This document shows, in pieces, positions 38,568-52,879 of a stretch of 64,000 nucleotides of DNA. The notes below the pieces were generated by a model. It was given only the letters and a program-made list of their open reading frames with translations. It was not told the origin of the DNA and ran no database searches. Position numbers and translations under genes: made by a program. Source of the stretch: Ascaris suum (Eukaryota > Nematoda > Chromadorea > Rhabditida > Ascarididae); NCBI GenBank assembly GCA_013433145.1, contig CM024189.1, positions 1,736,001 to 1,800,000 of the forward strand. The letters run 5' to 3'. Every line of letters begins with the position of its first letter. The stretch's first letter is position 1.

Positions 38568-38800
38568 GGGTCGGTGTGTATAAAAGGACAGCGTACTTGT
38601 TTAAAGGAATTAGTGTGCTTCTAGCTTTACACGTGAGGTGTCGGTTCCGACCGTAACAGTGTGCAGCTGGACCGCGAAGTGGCTCGGGCGTGAGGAGTGC
38701 CAGGTGCGCGGAGGTTGCAATATTCGTGCCAAGCCTCTGTCAGGGCGACGGCCCCTTTGCATCGTGTCATCCTCTCCGCCTCACTGTTGTTAATTTTTTA
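38568..38800. other. GC-rich block next to a TATA-like motif
   Basis: TATAAAAGG at about 38579-38587 is followed within 60 nt by about 150 nt of clearly higher GC than the surroundings (38640-38790). The minus strand of the block is open for about 59 codons. It could be a Pol II start region of a mobile element, a structured RNA gene or a foreign insertion; nothing in it is recognised. Confidence 0.3.
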
Positions 38801-40025
38801 AAGTCTTAATGAAGACCTTAACCTCTCGTCGTGTTGCCAGATTACATAGCATCTGGTCGAGCATCGAAGGAGAAGCGATTTGCGAATCCTTCCGAGAGAA
38901 AGTAAGGGCAAGAGCCCAAAACAGAGACCCTCAACCCTCATATCTATTTCAATGCTGCGTTATCAAGCATCACCATCTATATCCGAAACGTTTCCCGAAA
39001 CGAATAAACTTCGCACAATGAAACTTTACAGCAAAGAAAATCGCAGCTGTAAAGCTGATAGGGAAGAACGCAAAAAACTCGCTGGATTAAATCAACGAAT
39101 GAAGCAAAATGGCTGTACTGGGCCAAATTCCCTACCACTATGCTAGTCCTCCGATTTTATTGCACGAAATTCGATTTGCTTTACGTCTTTGCCGTTGCCA
39201 AAACTTTACTTGCAAGAGAGAATGGATGCGCACAAGCCAAACGAATGTTGGCCAATCTAATCACACGCTCATTTGCCAATAGTCGAGTACAAAATAATCT
39301 GTGAAATATGTTATGCATAATTATCCCACTTTCTTTCCAAAGGGAAAATATTTTTTATTCGCCGTTTATAGGTAAATCTCAGTCCTAAAAAATAGAAACT
39401 TTTCTAGCTAATCGGAAAGACATCTCTGCCAGTGCTCACTTCTTTACTTCGCAATCAATATGTGCCTGTAAATGCTAAATCGGAATTACCACTCCAACGT
39501 ATTTTAATTTCTATTTTTTCATACCCGTACACGTAAAGGTAAACTGACATAAATCTTTGTCTGTTCTACTACAAACAAATCCCACACATTTGATAGCCTA
39601 TTTAATGTAGGGCTAAAGTTATCTAGACATCATTAAACGTTTATATCTGATGAACAATCAGCGAAACTAAATTCATTCTCCTGGACATGTGTTAGAATAG
39701 ACTTACGCAAGAGTTATTTCATCGCAGAACTAAGTTATGAAAAAAGTTAAGTGACGTTCATAGCAATCAAAACGAAAAAGCAAATTTGTTATAACGTTCA
39801 TAAACAAACTAAGAGAAGCAGACGAACCTCGTTTGAGAGGATGAACGATGCGGTAAAAGTTGAAAGAACTCTTCAATAACACAATCAAAAGAGAACATCA
39901 AACAAGCAAAACAGAGATATTTGGTATCAAATAGAATGTGAACGAATAATTTGAAATGCTTAGCAAAATTAGTGCTACTCAGATGAAACCGTTGACATCG
40001 GAAGTTTCTACTACGAAAAACCATA

Positions 40026-40048
40026 CCCCCACCCCCCCCCCCCCCCCC
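40026..40048 (+). repeat. poly-C run
   Basis: C5-A-C17 tract just beyond the doubtful last UBA3 exon. Homopolymer length is probably unreliable. Confidence 0.8.
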
Positions 40049-40081
40049 TCGCTTCAGTTCTTCTTGACAGACCAACCTTGG

Positions 40082-40134
40082 TTATGTTTGTGGACGCCTT
40101 ATAGATGCCCGGAAGAAATCCACATAAATCATTT
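40082..40134 (-). other. doubtful last exon of UBA3
   Basis: It has a TTTCAG acceptor and the correct phase (G|AA) and runs 17 codons to TAA. Its peptide, [18 protein letters not shown], lacks the usual UBA3 ending of the type LxDGQEL...VTT. Another frame of the same segment is also open and ends at a GT donor, so a different use is possible. The true last exon may be elsewhere between 35.4 and 40.9 kb, or the C-terminus has diverged. Confidence 0.3.
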
Positions 40135-43100
40135 CTGAAAGTAAGCGAAACACTGGTAAAGAATTATCGTTCATTGCAGGATGAAAATTTATGAACACAA
40201 AGCGATGACGTAACAGTGACACTGTGAATAACATTAAGGCAATATTGTATAACATTAAAATCGCCTTCAGGAGAACAATTACAAGCGCAATGAAAACAAC
40301 GCACTTCGGGGGAAAGAATCACGCGAATGCCACACATAGCGAGACATCATGAGAACGAAACGAATATGAAATGCTTCGGGCATTAAGTTTGGAGAAGTAC
40401 TTATAAAGTGCTCATTTGTAATTTCAAAGAATCTCATGTTCAAAGAAGAGTAACACGAGAATACCCTAATTAGGACTATTGCAACATTTTTTGGTTTAAA
40501 GAGTCATTTCGACTGAAATAGAATTAAGTCGCAAAATGAAACCAGCAAACATTAGCAGATGCGTATTCAGATCCGCCCGTCGTGCAACAATCAAATAAAC
40601 AAAAAAATATGCCTCAATCCCGTATACACAAATCGACAGCAATATAATTCGTGCGAAACGATAATTGCGAAGTATCAATCGTCACGAAGGCGTATACGTA
40701 AAGAAATCGGTTGTGTCCGTGTCTCGTCAGCAACTAACACTTCATCTCCATCAAATAAACCCAATTCTGTAAATACGTCAATATTCGTCGTTTATTTAGA
40801 GAATGCACAAACCCCACAGAGATTAAATTTGAAAGAAATTTCATTTTGATACTAAAGAATATGCATAAAAACAACGTAATAAATGAGTAAATGCAACCTT
40901 TGAATGTTTTCGAGAGATTTGCCGCACTGATCTTGTTCAATTCAGGGATCAACTCGCTCTTCATATACAGCTTATCTTTCGCCGTCTGCAGTGAAGGATT
41001 GTGCAGATGGCTGAAAAAAACAACGACAGAAATGATCCAAATGTCTTAAAAAATATCAACTTTGATTCAGTGATATTCTCAAATACCAAAAATTGAAGTC
41101 AGACTCAAAACGATAATAAATAAGCCGCTCTATAAACAGAAGATTGCAAATTTCTGCACATCAAAAATCTCAAATATAATTTCAACGAAGAGACAACGAA
41201 CAATCCTCTTGGATTTATCGGAAAACACATACTCTATCAATGTAAAAAACCCCGCACTCTATTTTAGAATTTAGAGATTTGGAAAATGACAAATGCCAAA
41301 CGCTATAAAAATACCAGAAACCTGAGTCTGACGAACCCAGCGTTCAAATACTGGTTACAAGTGGTGTTTTTCAGTCACTTATCGCACTTTTACCTTCAAA
41401 AAAGAACATCCCTTTTCATTTCACACTTTTTGTACGCAAAAGCGGAAAAGTATCAATTTCACAAGCAGTTACAAACTAAGCGCGGCTGTCTTAATTCGTT
41501 TTCCTAACCATATACTTTCGTAGAAAATCAAAAGAAGATTTGAATACATCTTGTGACGACTCACAATTTTCTGATTAATTCCTCGATGAAATATCCTAGA
41601 GTTTGTTGTGATCGAACGTCGATATAATGCGCTTGCTGACCACATACGATACAATCCGGCTGAAGAAAGAGTTCTCGCTTGATGTCAACAGTGTTACCCC
41701 AATGATCTCTCATCGATTTTTCTTAAAAACATGCCTAACCGCAAAAAACCGCCATTTTCTATCACAGAACTAGAAAACCGTAAGTCTAGACCAATGCCGG
41801 ACGTTTCTGAAACAAACTTTGCTTCAATTATTCTCTTACCCCTCCATCTCCTCGCTTCATACCTCTTCAACAAGCATCCTGAAATGCTGCACGGTATACG
41901 TAAAACATCACATTATTGCAAGTGCAAGAACATGTTCGAATTAATGCAAAGAACTTCTTCATTTTTACGAAACGAAGAAATGAAATGAACCTTCTTTTCC
42001 ATGTCGACAACTCCCATGAAAACTCCTTCGATGTCGGCAAAGTTCAAGTAATTCGACATTGGGCATGCGATGCTGAATTTGAGCAGTATAAATAAAGACA
42101 ACGACATAAATGACAGAATGATAATAAAAGAATGAGAAGATTTGCATGAGATGTCACAAAAAATGCTTTTAAAGCTCTTAAAAAAGAAACGTGTTCTACA
42201 TTGCTGTTGAAAGAACGAGAACGTAGCCGAAGTGCAAAGAGAGTTTAGAAAGAAACTTCAAATTACTAAGTTTGCACCAGTGCGACTTACTATCAAACCC
42301 ATTATAGAAAAGATTGAAGCAAATGCAACTATTCTAAACACCCACTGAGAAAGCTTTATGATTTAAAACGGACAAAACTGATGAATTAAATCAGATGCTG
42401 TAGCAGAGTACGCTCAAATAACAGTTCAGATGATTCGTATTGCAAGTGATTCCATTGGTTCGCCTATGGAAAACTTAAACTCACCTTAATAAACACTGGA
42501 TTTATGCCTTTATGAGAAACTGCAAGCTACCTCTTAGCTATATGACATACACCGTAATCTCTTAGCGACATCACACTTATAATTTAAAATTTCAAAAATC
42601 CCAACACGATTATTTTACACCATTTGCATATATACAGCAACCGAATGTCAATGAAAACGACAGTCTCGTTGCACCGCTTTTCAATCAACAATGTACCATC
42701 TCGTTCACGTGCGCCTTTAGAACTACTGGATGAGATAAAATTTCGTGCTATTACAGCGCTCCCTTCTCTCTGCCCCTTCAATCACAGCACTGCTTTCAAC
42801 TGTACCTTCGACATGAAGGAAGAAGAAGCCGCGCAAACGAACGCATCAGACAGTGAACGAGAGGAACAGTTACATTTTGTATAGTGCAATATTGTATATT
42901 TTCAACACTGCTCTTCAGTCTAAGCAGAAAAATGACGCAGAAAAAAGTAGACGAATCACACGAAATACGGAAAGAAATCAGCGCAAAAAAACCAACTTTG
43001 AAGCGAGTTTGACCGCCTCCAGTGCGCATGATGCTGAAATGCAAGAAGCACTTGAATAACTATCGCACTGAACACACTATTCTTTTAAGATTATTTCGAC

Positions 43101-46100
43101 CGCACCTTAACATGATAGTATGTAAAGTCACCACCTTATACTCTCCATCATACCCTCCAATTCTGACAAAAAACGATACCATCTTTCGTTCAGTGTCTAG
43201 AAAGTTGTCTAATCCTCTTCCGTGAAACATGCAATCAGATACAATTTGTTGGGATGGACAAGTTCAAAAGCAATGCGTAATTTAAAGCTGTGTAAACATC
43301 CCATTCACCTGCTCTCAACAATGAACCAGTGCTCTACGAATATCAAGCGTCAAGCAAATACATGCGTGACAGGAGTTGTAGTGCAGCATATTACCGGGAC
43401 CGGTAAAACGAGGATCAAAGACAAACACATTAAACTGTTCATGTATTCTACGATTTTGCTGTTAGAGAAATTTGTGCGACAATTTTTCTAGCGCTGAAAC
43501 GCCGCCAATACTCACAAAATGACAAATTAAAGATGGCGGACAGGAAATTTCAGTATCATCATATAACTGCATCATGCCGAAACGTTACGCTCAAATTACA
43601 AACCTGCAATAACGGCGTTCGTCGATGCAACTGCAGGAATGACCCTTTTCAGCACTCCTAGGGTTAGCCGTAGATCTACGCCTTCGATTCCAAATTTTTG
43701 TGCTCGCTTCAACGCAGCCTTATAGACCCATTGGACATGATCTGGTTTGTCTGTATCCAGTGCTTCTCCTGAAAACAAGCTACGACCTAACAATTACATT
43801 AGAAATCGACGCGGAAAAGGAGAAGGGGAAGTTAAAATGAATCTTCAGACATCTTATTCTAGAGATGGGTGAGAGTGAAGCCGGGATGAAGGATCGGAGA
43901 GTATGACCACTCTTTAGGCCATAAAAGAGGGGCACTCTCATAGACCCTCTAAACGACGACGCTGCGCTGAAGCCAGAAAGACAAAGCAGCTTCGACTGCC
44001 TCGAACAGCAATTTGTCCTGGATCAGCTGAAGTAACATTACTAAGGAGAAGGATTACAGCAACATAATATATTATCTGCACGTGTAAATTTATATTTTGC
44101 GGAGAGGAAAAGAATAGGCTAAACGGAGTGAGTTTTCTACAAGAATGCCTTGGAATGAGAAGATGAGTAAGACCTAGATAATGTTATCCGAGGGGAAATT
44201 AAGACATCAGTTTCCTCACGTTACAGGAATATCGATATCGGTCCAAAAGCTGATAAGATTTGCAAATAATTCAGCCTATCTCAGCTGTTCCCCATAAATG
44301 CACCATAAAAAGCACATAGCCTACCTTCCGACTTTACTATGGAACATGATTCGGCAAAATAAATTACGAGACAATGGTGCGAAATCAACCAGTAAATATA
44401 TAGTTTCATAGTATGCACAATATAATCCAACAATAATTTAAAGCAGCAAAAAAAAAAAAACTGCACATGAAGCAATCAAGAATCTATTCTTCACAACGAT
44501 AAAGCGCACTAAGTAGCACGAGTGACGATCGCAATATCGTCTCTTAGAAAAACAAAGAAGCTTACCATTAAACGGTCTATCGGAACGCCATTGAATCAGC
44601 TTCACATATTCTATGCAATGCTCCGGAAGGCGAGGCATGTTCGCTATCGTACATAACGGATAATTGACCTAAACAATTATTACTCCACTAGTAATTATTT
44701 CCTATAGAGAAAATTCCTCGAAAAAATTACTCAACGCGAAATTTTCGATTCGGCGCATCCATCATGTTCCAAATAAAAACAGATGCGCCATGTTACTTTT
44801 TACAATTCATCACTGTTCGCACAAAAATACTACATATGTCGCTCTCAATCAATGTATTTTAAACTTTCTCGCCACATACAAATTACCTACTCTTTTGTGG
44901 CAATAATTTGGCATATTCACTTCTCCAGTAGCGGATAAACGTCTAACAAAATAAAAAAACGTAAAATAGATGCAAGTAATGAATTTTAATTTTCAACACC
45001 CCGGAACGTGACGTTTTGTGCCTGCGACACATTACAGTTCGAGAAAGAAATTTAACTAGGCTATTGTCGATGCCGCGCCAATTAAATGTCAACAGGTAAC
45101 GTCAAGCACGACACCTGAGGAGGATAGAGATCGACAGTGCATTCAATACACGCAGTCATAGTTGGCAGAATTACACGAGAATTTCCTTTGAAGCCTTCCG
45201 TTCCGCCATCGATTAGAGGGATAATTCCAGTCGGATTGCCATCTTTATCGAAATCCACCAGGCTTACCTAAAGTCAAAGTTAAGAAGCCCGCTACTCCTG
45301 AAAAAACCGTGAAACACTTGCTGGCAATAGAAACTGGTCACGGCTTCAGAATTTGTTTGTAAGCAAGGTTTACAACGCATTAATGGTAATATAGCTGACG
45401 CTACAAGGCCCCAGCTAAGAGCCGCGAGCAAAGTGTGACCTCCTTCGAAAGAAAACACACCCTCATTTTTTGCAGGTTTCTGATTCCGGATCCCAGTGGC
45501 GAATAAATTAACCTAATAAGGAAACCTTCCTTCCCTTCAAACAGCTGTAATATTTCTTTACAGTGGACTACTCGATCTTCCTTCTGTACTGAAGAAACGT
45601 TTATCAGCACCAAGCTTCCAGATATTTAACTGAGGTTCAGACGGTCGTGAAGAATGGTACTGAACGCAATCGCTGATAGCCCTGTTTCCTTTTTCGTTTT
45701 TCGGCAAGAAATTTGTCAATCGCGATTTACCATCCCTTCCACATAAACAACTGTTTCAAAACTGATGGCCTTGGCTCGCCTATCTGGATAATATCCATCA
45801 TGGATCGGTTTTCTACACCGCCGAAACTTAGCTAACTAAAAGTAGGATTGACACGGAGAGAGGACATGTGTTGCATTAGAGTGTGTTTCCACTGGCTGAA
45901 CGCATTCACTGTCCAGAAACTCAATGATGCTGCGCTGATTGGAAAGCGTTTCTCGCGAATTATTGAAAACCAAAAAAGATTGCTTAATTTTATTGACAAG
46001 AATTTTAGAGAATGATGGAGATACAAGTTAACATCACGGTTCGCAAAGTGGTTGCTTCAGATGACTGCGCTGCAGCAAATATCAAAGAGTTTGACGAAGT

Positions 46101-49100
46101 ATGCTCCTACAGAGCTACAGATGGATAGAAATGGTCTCATGCAAGCAAAGAAGAATTTCTTTGCCTAACCATGAGAAAGACCCCTGGAGAAGTGCCTCGG
46201 GTAGCAAGAAACATACGGACGAAAACCCTTGACACACCACCTATATTCCATTCACTTCAAACTCGACTGCTAGATGCATTTTAGATGGCTGCTATTCTAA
46301 CCTTTAAAAGCACTTTCTTCCTGCCACATCAATGCTCTTTTTTTGAGAAATCTATAAGATGCTGCTGACTAAAAATGAAGCACCAAAAGAATAGATAAAA
46401 ACAGACCAACTTGGCGTTGAGCCACCTCCTTGCTACGACCGAGTCGAGGCCGCACATAACAAGATCAAACGATCGATAAAAATTGTCGTCTTTGTCCTGG
46501 ATCTTACAATTATGCCTGGATACAAATTCTATTTATGTAAGAAACTGAACTGAACAACTGTCGCTTTCTGGTAAGAAAAAATCAAAAATATAAGCTACGA
46601 TAGTTCATGGATCTTTCAGGAAAGGGAGACAAATTTTTCAGCACTTGAAAGACGTAGAATGAGTAAGTCTAAAGCTTTCATGAACACCTCTCTTCCTCTT
46701 CTAATATCTAATAAAATTTCTTCACATATTAATCGAATTTTACGACATATTCCATCACTATTGTTCAAAATCGTACAGCATATGCAACTTACGGAACAAC
46801 TTCACATCCTGGAACGCGTCGTCTCACGAAATCGGCCGCAATAACCGCTTTTGATTTGCCAATATCAGATTCCCTTAAAACTTTCATCTATGCAAATGAA
46901 GCAACTTCTGAAGATCGCAGAAACTCGAAAGATGTCATAAAAGTTGGGTGACTGCTAATACTACACAACGTAAAAAGTAAAGCTGCACAACGCAACTACT
47001 ACATCGAGCGAAAAAACTGAAAAGGAGCAAAACGTTCGAAGATATGGAAGCGGCATACTCTAATGCCGCCAATCAGTGAAAATCATTTCACTAGAGATCA
47101 TAACGTTCCGCAATTAAATTCGCTAAAAAAAGCCCTATATATTCGAGATTCGAAGATTACATGGCTCGCTCAGTGCAGCGCTATATTCAGAAAAAAAAAA
47201 TTCTAACTGCAAGCACAAATCAACTTTCCCCCTAGTTCAATTAGAAAGAGCCTGACTTCTGAAGAAAGGGCAAACTACGCAAAAAGATGAATGAAAATTG
47301 TGAGAAAAGAAAGAATCAGAAGAGGAAATAGGCGGAAAAAACGCAAAAAAGGCAGAGCGTTTCTATTAAAACAAAAGGCAACACTCGGCGCTTTTTACAT
47401 ACGAAGATTAATTTAGGCAGCGTTGTCCCAACTAATACAGTCATTACGTATTAGCATAGCGGTTCCCTCCCTGCCGCGTAAATTTTGTGCTCAAACCTTT
47501 CATTTCCACGAATTCTCAAAATGGAAGCAAGCCAGAATGCGGTAGCTTAGCTATGAATAATATGCGCGTTTTCAAATACGCCTCACATTATTGTCAAGTT
47601 ATCTTTCAAAAAAGAGCACAGAATGAAACGAAGCCGTGGCAATTTCGAAGTTTGGAAAAATTGTTTCAAAACATTAAAAAGTTTTCCTTACTTTATAAAA
47701 AAAGCTGAAGGAAGGGAAGAGGAAGCAGGAAGATGGCATGGACCATGGAAGTGGCGAGAAGGAAGTCAGTTCATCTACGATTCCTGAGAACCTTCAGAAA
47801 GACAGCTGACGCCTTTCGAATTCAACTGCCTACATACAACTACATCAGACAGCGTCAAGTAATCAAGTGGCGAGATTACTAGCCCGCCCAAACGAATAAC
47901 GAGAGAAAAATAGCGCAGCAAAACTATGTGTGAATGTTTACTAAGATCATGCTAACGTACTGAAAGCAATTCGGAACTAAGTGCTCCTATGAAAAAACTG
48001 CCCATGAACGGTGAAATTCTTTTTTTTTTTTTTTTTTTTAAACATACCCATTACATAATTAAATGAAGTTCGAAACAGAAAAGGAAAACGGAACGAACCG
48101 GAAAAGGAACTGACGATTGAGATTCGACAATTCTATAGTATCCATATCAATGACGTGGAGCTTCTGAAACCCGCTAAGAGCCTGAAATCGGTCAAATATA
48201 GACGACAAGGTAAAGAAATGTGTGGAGGCAACAAGAAGGTACTCAGTCTTGATATAAATTTCTTTGTGCTAGCTCTGTCAGAGCTAGCACAGCTTAATCC
48301 TGCCTCTAAGTTACCCTCAACTGACCTAGCATTACATTTCAACTTTTTGATAAGCACAAGTCTTTAACAGCTTTATCGAACACTAGTTTGACGTTAATGT
48401 TACATTATTACAACCGCGGAACAGAGCGCCATTCCGTCGTGGAAACGGTTTCTGTTTCAAATACCTCCCCCAAGACTAGTTTCGAGTGCAGTTGCCAACA
48501 GCACCGCATGAATGTCTGCTTGCATCATTTACCGTTAGAAGTCAACAGCAAGTGCTAATGAGTGAAAAAAATAGAGCTGCAACGATGACAGCAAATCCGC
48601 ATGCAGTATATGCAATTAAAACTATAAGCAGACATCAACTTTACCGAATTTTCTGCATTCTGATAGGATAACATCAACTGCATCCTGGCAAAGCAATTAA
48701 ATTCGGCCTATACCTCGAAGAAAAGCTGATAATGACCTAACGCTAAAGTGATTAAATATGGTTGAAAACCTTACGGTTGAAATTGCAACCAATACTTGAA
48801 AGTGCAATTGCTGAGTATTGTTCTGGCCAATTTTGTCAGGGATTTTGGCACCAATGCCTTGTGAACAAATATCCCGAATACTTTTCCAACTGCTATATGA
48901 TAATGGTCAATCAGGCGGCTAATGATCAATTACACATCGAACATTAAAAAAAATCGAGAGTCGTATATCAACACAGAAAGAATGTACACCAATGACGGAA
49001 CAAAAGATGATTTGAAGCATCATATATAGTGCGTAACAACGGCTTAAGCAAAAGATGTTACATACTCAAGCTTACCAAGTTCTTGAGCAGTTCACATCCC

Positions 49101-49841
49101 AAGCCACCGGCGCCCGCAACAAGAACGCGGCAGTTGTGTACCGCTTCTAAATTCTGCAAAACCATTGCTTCAATTGGTGCATCAAACATAAACAACTACA
49201 AAGAGAGTTCCCAATCAAACAACTACCAAATAACGTTAAAATAATGCATAGTCCGATGAATATACACGCTGTGAATAGGTAGAGAACTTTAAAAGATTTT
49301 TAGTGAACGATGCTGAAGTTCTTAATTCCAACGCGTCTTGGATTTCATCAAGGATCTCAGGAAAAAGATCTGGCCTCGACACTCTAAGAAATGCTTTTGG
49401 CACTCGCAACAAACAGTTTTATGCAACGATGAATCTTTATTGTATTCCACTCCGTCTGAGGTTACATTTATATTCGGTTAACGCATCATGATATATGCCC
49501 AAGTTGTATAATCTAATGCGGGGTGCATGCAACCACGACGTGTTAGGAGTTAGCAGTTGAAACAACATGTCGACCACATAGCAAGCTCCTTTTATGCAGA
49601 TGCAAAAAGATTTCAAGAAAGTAGTGAGTGTCTCTTCCAGCACATCACAGTAATCAAGGACAATGCAAAGGTTTTGTCCGGAATTTGTTTAATGATGATC
49701 GATAAAGAAGTGAAAGTTAGCGCAACGCACTTGAACACCAGGTTGAAATGCAGGATGTGCGAAAACAGATTTGCGATCCGTGAATCTGTGCATATCCCGC
49801 CAACGATCGTCACGATCCTTATCTATCGAAACATCCGCCAT
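40082..49841 (-). CDS. rfl-1: UBA3, catalytic subunit of NEDD8-activating enzyme E1 (RFL-1 orthologue)
   Basis: Exons in transcript order: 49731-49841, 49076-49153, 48099-48181, 46793-46873, 46407-46515, 45115-45267, 44566-44668, 43604-43768, 42997-43033, 41991-42072, 41565-41659, 40898-41010, all phase-consistent, plus a doubtful terminal exon 40082-40134 (total about 420 aa). With the APPBP1/ULA-1 partner, UBA3 adenylates NEDD8 and loads it on the catalytic Cys, then passes it to UBC12 for cullin neddylation. Seen: nucleotide-binding [15 protein letters not shown] (49-63), [18 protein letters not shown] (74-91), [15 protein letters not shown] (175-189), the catalytic Cys211 in [24 protein letters not shown] (about 281-294), and zinc ligands Cys194/197 and Cys337/340. 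The C-terminal beta-grasp E2-binding domain is only partly recovered ([13 protein letters not shown]). A CTGTTTTTAG acceptor ends 18 nt upstream of the ATG. The very short exon 42997-43033 (37 nt) carries the conserved CA-E-K helix. Confidence 0.92.
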
Positions 49842-50619
49842 CAATGGATGCTGCAACAGCTAAAAACAGGTCGCATAAACAGAAAGAATAATTCACATGG
49901 GTCATGCTTCCTCTTGCTGGAGATTATTTGTAAGGAAGGCAGACTCGAGTTCGAAGGCCCTTCGCGCCGTTGTATTAATGAGCACAAGAAAAAAAAATAA
50001 AAATCGCTAAAAAACGCTAGATTCAATACGAAAGTAAAAGGTGATGCAAAAACGAGTTTCAAGATGGCCGTAAAAGCGAAAAAAAAAGCACCTCGAATGC
50101 TCAGTTGTAGCAAGCAAATAGCACTGATCTCCAAGCACTACTAGGCCATTCTCATTTGTCTTACATCATTGCCTATTTCTTTTAAAATTGTTCCGCTAGC
50201 CTAGGCCTTAATAACCTCTGTCTTCAAAAATACACTAAAAAGTAATTTTATGCATAACATCGAGGAAAACAATCTACGGCTCAAGCAATACCACGAAAAA
50301 GCAACAACACATCACACAGTCCCTCACGACTAATTGCATAACTTGTACATTATTCACTACCTTTTTCCCTCGTTCCGTCCGCTCTAGCGCGAACGGATCT
50401 GAATGCCTGAATCAACTCTTAGCTCGAAGGATCGATTTATTCGTTCTCGCCAAAAATGAAAGAAGAAGAAAAATACCATCAATGACAATCAGTCAGCGTA
50501 ATGGAAGGAGTGATCCGGATTAAATAAGGTCCCATTCGATGAAAAGTACGAGCGGATTTAACTGAGGTCCTTGAAGAAAGTAGCGCAAAAATTTGGGAAA
50601 AAGTTTCCGATCATTTAAA

Positions 50620-50989
50620 AAATGGAGGGATGACATGATAAGCATAAATATAAAACAAAATGGTTTTGTGTGTTTTTTTTTTTTGATGATTTAGCGATCG
50701 TTTTTGTACGTCAGATGGAATAACTAATTAGATAAATCTAATTTTATAATCATTCAAATAGATTAACTTAATTTGTTAAAAACCATTTTTGAAGTAATCA
50801 AAAAAAGAGTTTTTTTTTTTTCGCAAAATAAGCTTTAATTAAATATCGCATTTTATCGCGACAGATATTTCTTCTGCCGAATCTAATAAAAACTTCTCAA
50901 CAACAATAAAGCTCTTGGTGGAAAAAACAGCCAAATCTTAGGCTGTTTATTAGCTCTTATTGCAAAATTTTATCTGACTATAATTTGCA

Positions 50990-51071
<82 letters not shown>

Positions 51072-51400
51072 TTAAAAAAATAAAACAATAAAACTGCAAA
51101 AATTTTAAAAAAAATTTTCTATCTGGCAAATAATCACTTAATCAATATTATTGCAATCAGAAACTAAATAATATTTGTGTTATAATTTGCAAAATTAACT
51201 AACGATAATAATAGGTAAATACAGTAAATAAAAAATTAACGCACTTAAACAAATCATATTTGTGCAGTAATGAATAATAAATAACTAAATTTAAAAAAAA
51301 AAAAACCTTCACAAACGAATAACAATAATGATAAATAAATAAATAATAACTACAGATAATAAATTATTACTGTGAAAACAGGAAAATTATAAAATTTCAA
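50620..51400. other. very AT-rich block
   Basis: About 780 nt dominated by A and T with short A and T runs and TAAT/AATA motifs, surrounding the AAT microsatellite. No gene signal. Confidence 0.6.
50990..51069 (+). repeat. (AAT)n microsatellite, about 26 copies
   Basis: An essentially uninterrupted run of AAT/TAA triplets of about 80 nt. Read length may limit its true size in the assembly. Confidence 0.95.
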
Positions 51401-52879
51401 CTGCTCTATGCCACTACCCACTGGTTGAGAACATTTACTGCCTTAGATTTTACTAAACAGCTAGTTTCGAACATACAGTAAAAGCCCACCATATTCCAGC
51501 ACGTTGCGCCCTCTTCCATTAGTATCCGTGGAATCTTATCGAAAGTCCCTTTTATATCATGAAATAACCCACGTAACAACCACTGCTTTTTCCATTTTCT
51601 ACCCACTTTGGAGGAGAAACGGACACGACACAACTCCACATCTCTCTCTTGCAATCACACCAATAGTCAAATTTTTCGGCATGATGCCAACAATAAAGGA
51701 ACGAACAGGAGAACACTTCTCGAGGACTTGTCAATACTAATCTAGCAGCACAATAGCCACTATTGACCAAGCGAAAATTCGGTCTCTAATTAAAGCCAAA
51801 GAAATAATTGCTTCAGAATGTACTGAAGTAAAGTGGTTTTATTATCTTATATGTCAAATTCACTTCATAGAATAAATCGAAATCGTTGTGAACAACTGCA
51901 CGCATTAACTATGAATGCAACTATTTGTGTTAAAACCAAAATTTTCGCTAAAATGTAAGAAAAAAAAAACTTTCAATGTGGTATTCAAATGAACCAATAA
52001 AGTATTTCGTTGAACGACTTGCAAATCGTATGAGAAGAAAAAAGCCCACTTTAGCCAAGTGGAATTAGCCTGATCAAACGCCTGAATGCAGCGGACAGAA
52101 ATATCTGAAGAGCAAAGCAACGCAAATCAAAAGATCAATCGCTATAGTGATCAACTACCATGGAGTAAAATTAAGAGCGTTCACTACACAAGGCTCAAAT
52201 AACAGCGATGGTTGAGATGTAAATAAACTTTCCCATAGGGATACCTCTGTCGCTTACAACTGCGTCAATGTGGCAAACAACCCGAGGTTACTTTGCTTAA
52301 TTTGATGAGTGGTTTCGATGCATAGCAAAAAGCCACTTTGTTGACTGCAATATGAAGCTTTAGCAGTAAACCCGTCCGTACAATTGCTTTAATGTCGCTA
52401 GTGTGTCGCTAGGTCGTGTACAAAATGACGTGACAACTTGGCCACGAATCCTGTAGTATCATAGTTGAGCCCAGCACAGCTAAACTAAGGTGCACATACA
52501 GGCCACATACAAACGAGCCGTATATTATCCACTATAGATGAAAATATGTATGCTCAACACAGCCATTTGAGACAGTGAGTGTACAGACACAAAGTGGACT
52601 GGAATCCAAGACCCCCGACCATTTCTATAAGCGGACGGTTAAGCTGTAAAAAGTATGCCGCTGAGGGATATGTGGCTGAGTTACGCTATGCTGATTATAG
52701 TAGTAAAGATATTCAGACTGGTAGCTTATGTTAACGCGACTGCAGTGCGTTGTTACGAAAGAAATCACCGACCTCTGTTGCAGTTCTAGTACAATGCTCT
52801 GTGCTGGATTGTGATGACTAAGTCCGATTAGCTACGGTCACCTTCATCTCTGCGGTGTTAGGGAATGAGTGAGAGTTGA

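Larger units (their letters stand above)
35437..40081. other. 4.6 kb spacer between two minus-strand genes
   Basis: It contains a degenerate minisatellite (38166-38440), a GC-rich block with a nearby TATA-like motif (38568-38800), a possible fossil coding stretch on the minus strand (37580-37923) and a C-run (40026-40048). The true 3' end of the UBA3 gene may also lie here, since its final exon is uncertain. Confidence 0.45.

Noticed and set aside
38809..39146. Two overlapping + strand frames of 70 and 88 codons
   Set aside because: Basic, low-similarity peptides without known motifs; the frames overlap each other and no partner exons were found.
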